From Acidobacteriota bacterium (GTDB lineage: Bacteria; Acidobacteriota; Terriglobia; UBA7540), in assembly GCA_021828225.1 (NCBI GenBank), contig JAKASH010000154.1:1-6847 (forward strand): DNA of 6,847 bases, in the 5' to 3' direction. The notes below the pieces were generated by a model. The model was given only the letters and a program-made list of their open reading frames with translations, was not told the origin of the DNA and ran no database searches. Positions 4,627 through 6,847 of this stretch are shown here, one piece after another (within the stretch, counting starts at the first letter, position 1; each line of letters starts with the position of its first letter). Made by a program: the position numbers and the translations under genes.

Positions 4627-5997
4627 TTACCGCCTTCGCGGCCGCAGCACCGCCGGCACAGCAATCGACCGCGCGCCGTTCTTGCCCACCGAGCGCACAG
4701 CGAAGAAATAATTGTCGGTGGAAACGCCTTTGAAGACGAATTTCTCCGGCGTTTTGGCGAAGGCGAAGACCGACCATCGCGGGTTGGTGGTTTCGCGCCA
4801 CAGCAGTTCAAAGCCCACGCGTTGCGGATCGTCCGGCGCACTCCAACTGACCTTGGCGCTGGGCGTGACTTCTCCGGAAAGCCACACGTCGCGCGGCGGC
4901 GCCGGGGCCATGGCCAGTTCGCGCAGCACCTCGGCGTTGTCCCGGGCCACGCGGGCCATGAAATCGAAGTTGAGAAACTTCATCAGGTCGCCGTACTGCA
5001 CGCCATCCACGATGCGCGGCGTCTGGTGCTCGTGGTGGTAATTCTCGAGCGGCTCGGTAAAGCGCACGGCCGGGAGGCCCGCATGGACGAACGGCATGTG
5101 ATCACCGCCGCGGCCCAGGCGGTCGATGCGAAAGATCAGCCGGATGTTCGCCCGCCCGTCGATTTCCTCAACCAGGCGCGCCAGCTCGCGCGAAGGCGAA
5201 TCGCAATCGTCCACGCGCCCGCCGCCTGAAAAGAGCCGCGCCCTGTGCGGAGCGCCGGGAGCGAAGTCCGCCCCCACGATGTCGTCATCAAGCATGCCGC
5301 CCACCGTGTAGCCCTGCTGTTCGAGGTATTCGAGCAGCCGCTTGCCGCCCAGCAATCCCTGCTCCTCGCCGGAAACCGTGGCAAACACCAGCGTGGCGCG
5401 ATAGTGCCCGCCGGCCAGCAGCCGCGCGCACTCAATCGACACCGCCGTGCCGGAACCGTCGTCATCGGCGCCGGGCGCGTCCGAGGTCGAGTCCATGATG
5501 TTCGTCGCGCGCGAATCGAAATGGCCCGAGACGACGAAAACGGTTTTGGCCAGCACGGGATCGCTGCCGGGCAGAATGGCGTAGACGTTTTCGAGCGGAA
5601 CCATTTTGTTTCCCGTCGTCGGCGCCTTGGCTTCAAAGCGGTCTACCACCACCTTCAACCGCCCGCCGGATTCCTGGGCGATTTTGTTGAACTCCGCCAC
5701 AATGTGATCGCGGCCGCAGCCGATGCCGCGCTTCGGATTGGTCCAGGAAGAGAGCGAATGGCGCGTGCCGCAGGAGACAAGCCCTTCAATGGTCGTGCGC
5801 AGAGCGCTCTGGCTCACGTTGCTCAGCGTGATGGCGCCCGCGGGGCTGGGCAGCAGTTTGGGATGCGGCGGCCCGCCCGGAGGTTCAGCCGGGTCCTGCG
5901 CCAGCGCCGTCGCGGCCACAAATAATATCGCCAGCACCCCCGCCGCCAGCCATGCCGGTTTTCGCCGATGAGTTTGTCTGAATGAGTGCGATAACAT
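4627..5997 (-). CDS. Secreted M28-family zinc aminopeptidase with C-terminal FN3-like domain
   Basis: The protein has 456 residues from ATG 5997. It begins with a signal peptide (Arg/Lys-rich to residue 13, hydrophobic 15-32, likely cleaved after ALA at 31-33). The M28 domain carries the expected two-zinc ligands: His159 and Asp161 in SGHFDS, Asp178 in GADDDGSG, Glu211 and Glu212 in SGEEQGLLGG, Asp299 in GGDHMPF, and a His in ENYHHEH at 321-324. Cys76 and Cys94 could form a disulfide. Residues of about 365-450 look like one fibronectin type III domain (KVSWSAP, GFELLWRET, YFFAVRSVGKNG). M28 enzymes release N-terminal amino acids from peptides; here the enzyme would be exported. I chose 5997 over the in-frame ATG at 6036 because AAGGAGG (6002-6008) lies 4 nt before it and the longer start would encode part of a REP repeat. 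It is on the same strand as the hydrolase gene upstream, but 200 bp separate them. Confidence 0.93.
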   Translation of the reverse strand: MLSHSFRQTHRRKPAWLAAGVLAILFVAATALAQDPAEPPGGPPHPKLLPSPAGAITLSNVSQSALRTTIEGLVSCGTRHSLSSWTNPKRGIGCGRDHIVAEFNKIAQESGGRLKVVVDRFEAKAPTTGNKMVPLENVYAILPGSDPVLAKTVFVVSGHFDSRATNIMDSTSDAPGADDDGSGTAVSIECARLLAGGHYRATLVFATVSGEEQGLLGGKRLLEYLEQQGYTVGGMLDDDIVGADFAPGAPHRARLFSGGGRVDDCDSPSRELARLVEEIDGRANIRLIFRIDRLGRGGDHMPFVHAGLPAVRFTEPLENYHHEHQTPRIVDGVQYGDLMKFLNFDFMARVARDNAEVLRELAMAPAPPRDVWLSGEVTPSAKVSWSAPDDPQRVGFELLWRETTNPRWSVFAFAKTPEKFVFKGVSTDNYFFAVRSVGKNGARSIAVPAVLRPRRR

Positions 5998-6001
5998 CAC
6001 G

Positions 6002-6008
6002 CCTCCTT
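6002..6008 (-). promoter_or_regulatory. Shine-Dalgarno site fixing the M28 peptidase start
   Basis: A full AAGGAGG on the minus strand sits 4 nt upstream of the ATG at 5997-5995. It decides against the in-frame ATG at 6036, 39 bases upstream, which falls inside a REP palindrome. Confidence 0.75.
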
Positions 6009-6021
6009 GGTTTTCACGAAC

Positions 6022-6052
6022 GGGTAGCCACGGCACCGGGTTTGTGCCGTGG
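6022..6052 (+). repeat. REP-like palindrome, family B, copy 3, in the leader of the M28 gene
   Basis: GTAG (6024-6027) is followed by CCACGGCAC (6028-6036), the loop CGGGTTT and GTGCCGTGG (6044-6052); it differs from the other two copies by one loop base. ATTTTTG follows on the plus strand, so the hairpin would look like a weak terminator there. On the minus strand it falls between the candidate promoter and the ribosome site of the peptidase gene. Confidence 0.78.
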
Positions 6053-6080
6053 ATTTTTGTCTTAGTGATTCTTCGTCTTG

Positions 6081-6111
6081 TCTATAACTGTCACGTTGCC
6101 CGTGTAGTCAA
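6081..6111 (-). promoter_or_regulatory. Candidate promoter of the M28 peptidase gene
   Basis: On the minus strand TTGACT (6106-6111, five of six matches) is followed after 19 nt by TATAGA (6081-6086, four of six). A start near 6074 would give a leader of about 75 nt containing the family B palindrome. The spacing is longer than ideal, so this is only a moderate candidate. Confidence 0.35.
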
Positions 6112-6151
6112 GGCTCCGGACGAATTTTGCAAAGAACGATTTGAAGGGCGC

Positions 6152-6168
6152 ACACTGCGTGGCAGTGT
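6152..6168. repeat. Short hairpin downstream of the SGNH hydrolase gene
   Basis: ACACTGC (6152-6158), loop GTG, GCAGTGT (6162-6168) is a perfect 7-bp stem 29 bp beyond the hydrolase stop codon. No T-run follows it on the minus strand, so it could be a processing or weak termination structure at best. Confidence 0.3.
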
Positions 6169-6197
6169 TGCAGTGCAGCGCCTCCGATCGCGCGCGT

Positions 6198-6847
6198 CTA
6201 CTGCGGTTGCAACTCGTAGTGCCGCGGCTGGGGCTGGGCGGCAGCGTGTGCCTGGGCGATCAGGCTGTTCTGCTCCTGGGCCAAATTCGCCAGAATCACG
6301 TTGACGGCGTTCTGCACGCTCGGCGAGGTGTCTTTCCTCAGGGGCAACTGCACGCCTCGCCATCCGTAAAACCGCAGGTCCACGCGGTGCCAGACCAGGG
6401 TCAGAACCTTGTCGGCCTGCTCCATCATGGGCGTGTCGTACTGGGCCAGGTTGATTCCCTGGGCCAGTTGCGCTTTGCTGAAAGTCCCCACCGTGCTCCC
6501 GTCAATCTTGAGTGAGTACGAGGCCGCTCTGAGGCCCGTTACCTTGAGCGTCTCCGAATCGAGATCCTGGTACATGTGGGTCAGCCGCACCACCATCTGG
6601 GCCACCGGATTGATTTCAGTGCCCTCGAGCGGCGGCATCTTCCAGAAGATCCTGGGCGGGTAGCCTCCGAGCGGGTCGGGGGGAAACTGCGGCCAGTGCG
6701 TCGAATGGAGAGTCATGATGGGGTAGGGCAGTGACTTGTCGGTCTGGGTCCAGGTAATGTCCTGTCCGGAAGCCGACAAGCCGCTCACCGTGGTATTGGC
6801 GGCATTCTCGACGCGGTCGCTGCGCGCGTTGAGCGCCACGCGGGTTA
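6198..6847 (-). CDS. SGNH/GDSL-type hydrolase, C-terminal part (runs off right edge)
   Basis: The minus strand is open from the right edge to a TAG at 6200-6198, giving about 215 C-terminal residues. The sequence matches the tail of large bacterial SGNH hydrolases: TWTQTDKSLPYPI early in the visible part, then LKVTGL followed by YSLKIDGSTVGTFSKAQLAQG, NLAQYDTPMMEQA, and RVDLRFYGWRGVQLPL near the end. In this family the catalytic DxxH block lies just before the visible region, so the active-site residues are outside the window and the substrate cannot be judged. Relatives hydrolyse esters, often on polysaccharides, and are usually exported. The GTG at 6839 is not taken as the start, because the frame stays open to the edge and the conserved domain clearly extends upstream. 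The final 37 residues, from about NAVNVILANLAQ to the stop, are Ala/Gln-rich and poorly conserved. Confidence 0.8.
   Translation of the reverse strand, partial: TRVALNARSDRVENAANTTVSGLSASGQDITWTQTDKSLPYPIMTLHSTHWPQFPPDPLGGYPPRIFWKMPPLEGTEINPVAQMVVRLTHMYQDLDSETLKVTGLRAASYSLKIDGSTVGTFSKAQLAQGINLAQYDTPMMEQADKVLTLVWHRVDLRFYGWRGVQLPLRKDTSPSVQNAVNVILANLAQEQNSLIAQAHAAAQPQPRHYELQPQ

Noticed and set aside
4408..5925. Two long plus-strand open frames (4408-5229 and 5245-5925)
   Set aside because: They are antisense to the M28 peptidase gene, which has a signal peptide, all zinc ligands and a full Shine-Dalgarno. The first also begins inside the repeat region.
5998..6036. Upstream in-frame ATG at 6036 as the M28 start
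   Set aside because: It would add 13 residues encoded partly by a REP palindrome and would displace the signal peptide from the N-terminus. The ATG at 5997 has AAGGAGG at proper spacing.

Overview
The window is GC-rich bacterial DNA carrying parts of two genes and three complete ones, separated by intergenic stretches packed with short palindromic repeats. I infer an acidobacterium (Acidobacteriota) or a close relative. The reasons are a BlaI-type repressor paired with an M56 membrane protease that carries a Gly-Val/Pro-rich tail, the secreted M28 peptidase and SGNH hydrolase, and the dense hairpin repeats between genes. No rRNA or other taxonomic marker is present, so this is only an inference.

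Layout. 1-991 (minus) is the N-terminal third of a UPF0182 multi-pass membrane protein, running off the left edge and starting at TTG. 992-1577 is a 586-bp divergent intergenic region with no credible gene. It holds two kinds of GTAG-headed REP-like palindromes, a nested inverted repeat, a cluster of hairpins, a terminator-like hairpin, and the promoters of the two flanking genes. 1578-1955 (plus) is a BlaI/MecI/CopY-family repressor. Its promoter has a palindrome filling the spacer between the -35 and -10 boxes, and its mRNA looks leaderless. 1952-4411 (plus) overlaps it by ATGA and encodes an unusual 819-residue protein: M56 (BlaR1-like) protease, then a DsbA-like thiol oxidoreductase domain (CPAC), six 26-residue helical repeats and a Pro/Gly-rich tail. 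4412-4626 holds repeats only. 4627-5997 (minus) is a secreted M28 metallopeptidase with a C-terminal FN3-like domain. 5998-6197 is a leader/intergenic segment with another REP copy. 6198-6847 (minus) is the C-terminal part of an SGNH/GDSL hydrolase cut by the right edge.

How the genes work together. The repressor and protease form a two-gene signalling operon of the BlaI/BlaR1 kind: the repressor probably controls its own promoter, and the membrane protease would inactivate it on a signal. What is unusual is the sensor side. Where BlaR1 has a penicillin-binding domain, this protein has a thioredoxin-fold oxidase and a long TolA/TonB-like stalk, which suggests that extracytoplasmic redox or disulfide state is sensed. 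A strong internal Shine-Dalgarno and ATG just before the last membrane segment suggest that a free, exported DsbA-plus-stalk protein could also be made from the same message. The M28 and SGNH genes look like ordinary secreted hydrolases, with no visible tie to the signalling pair.
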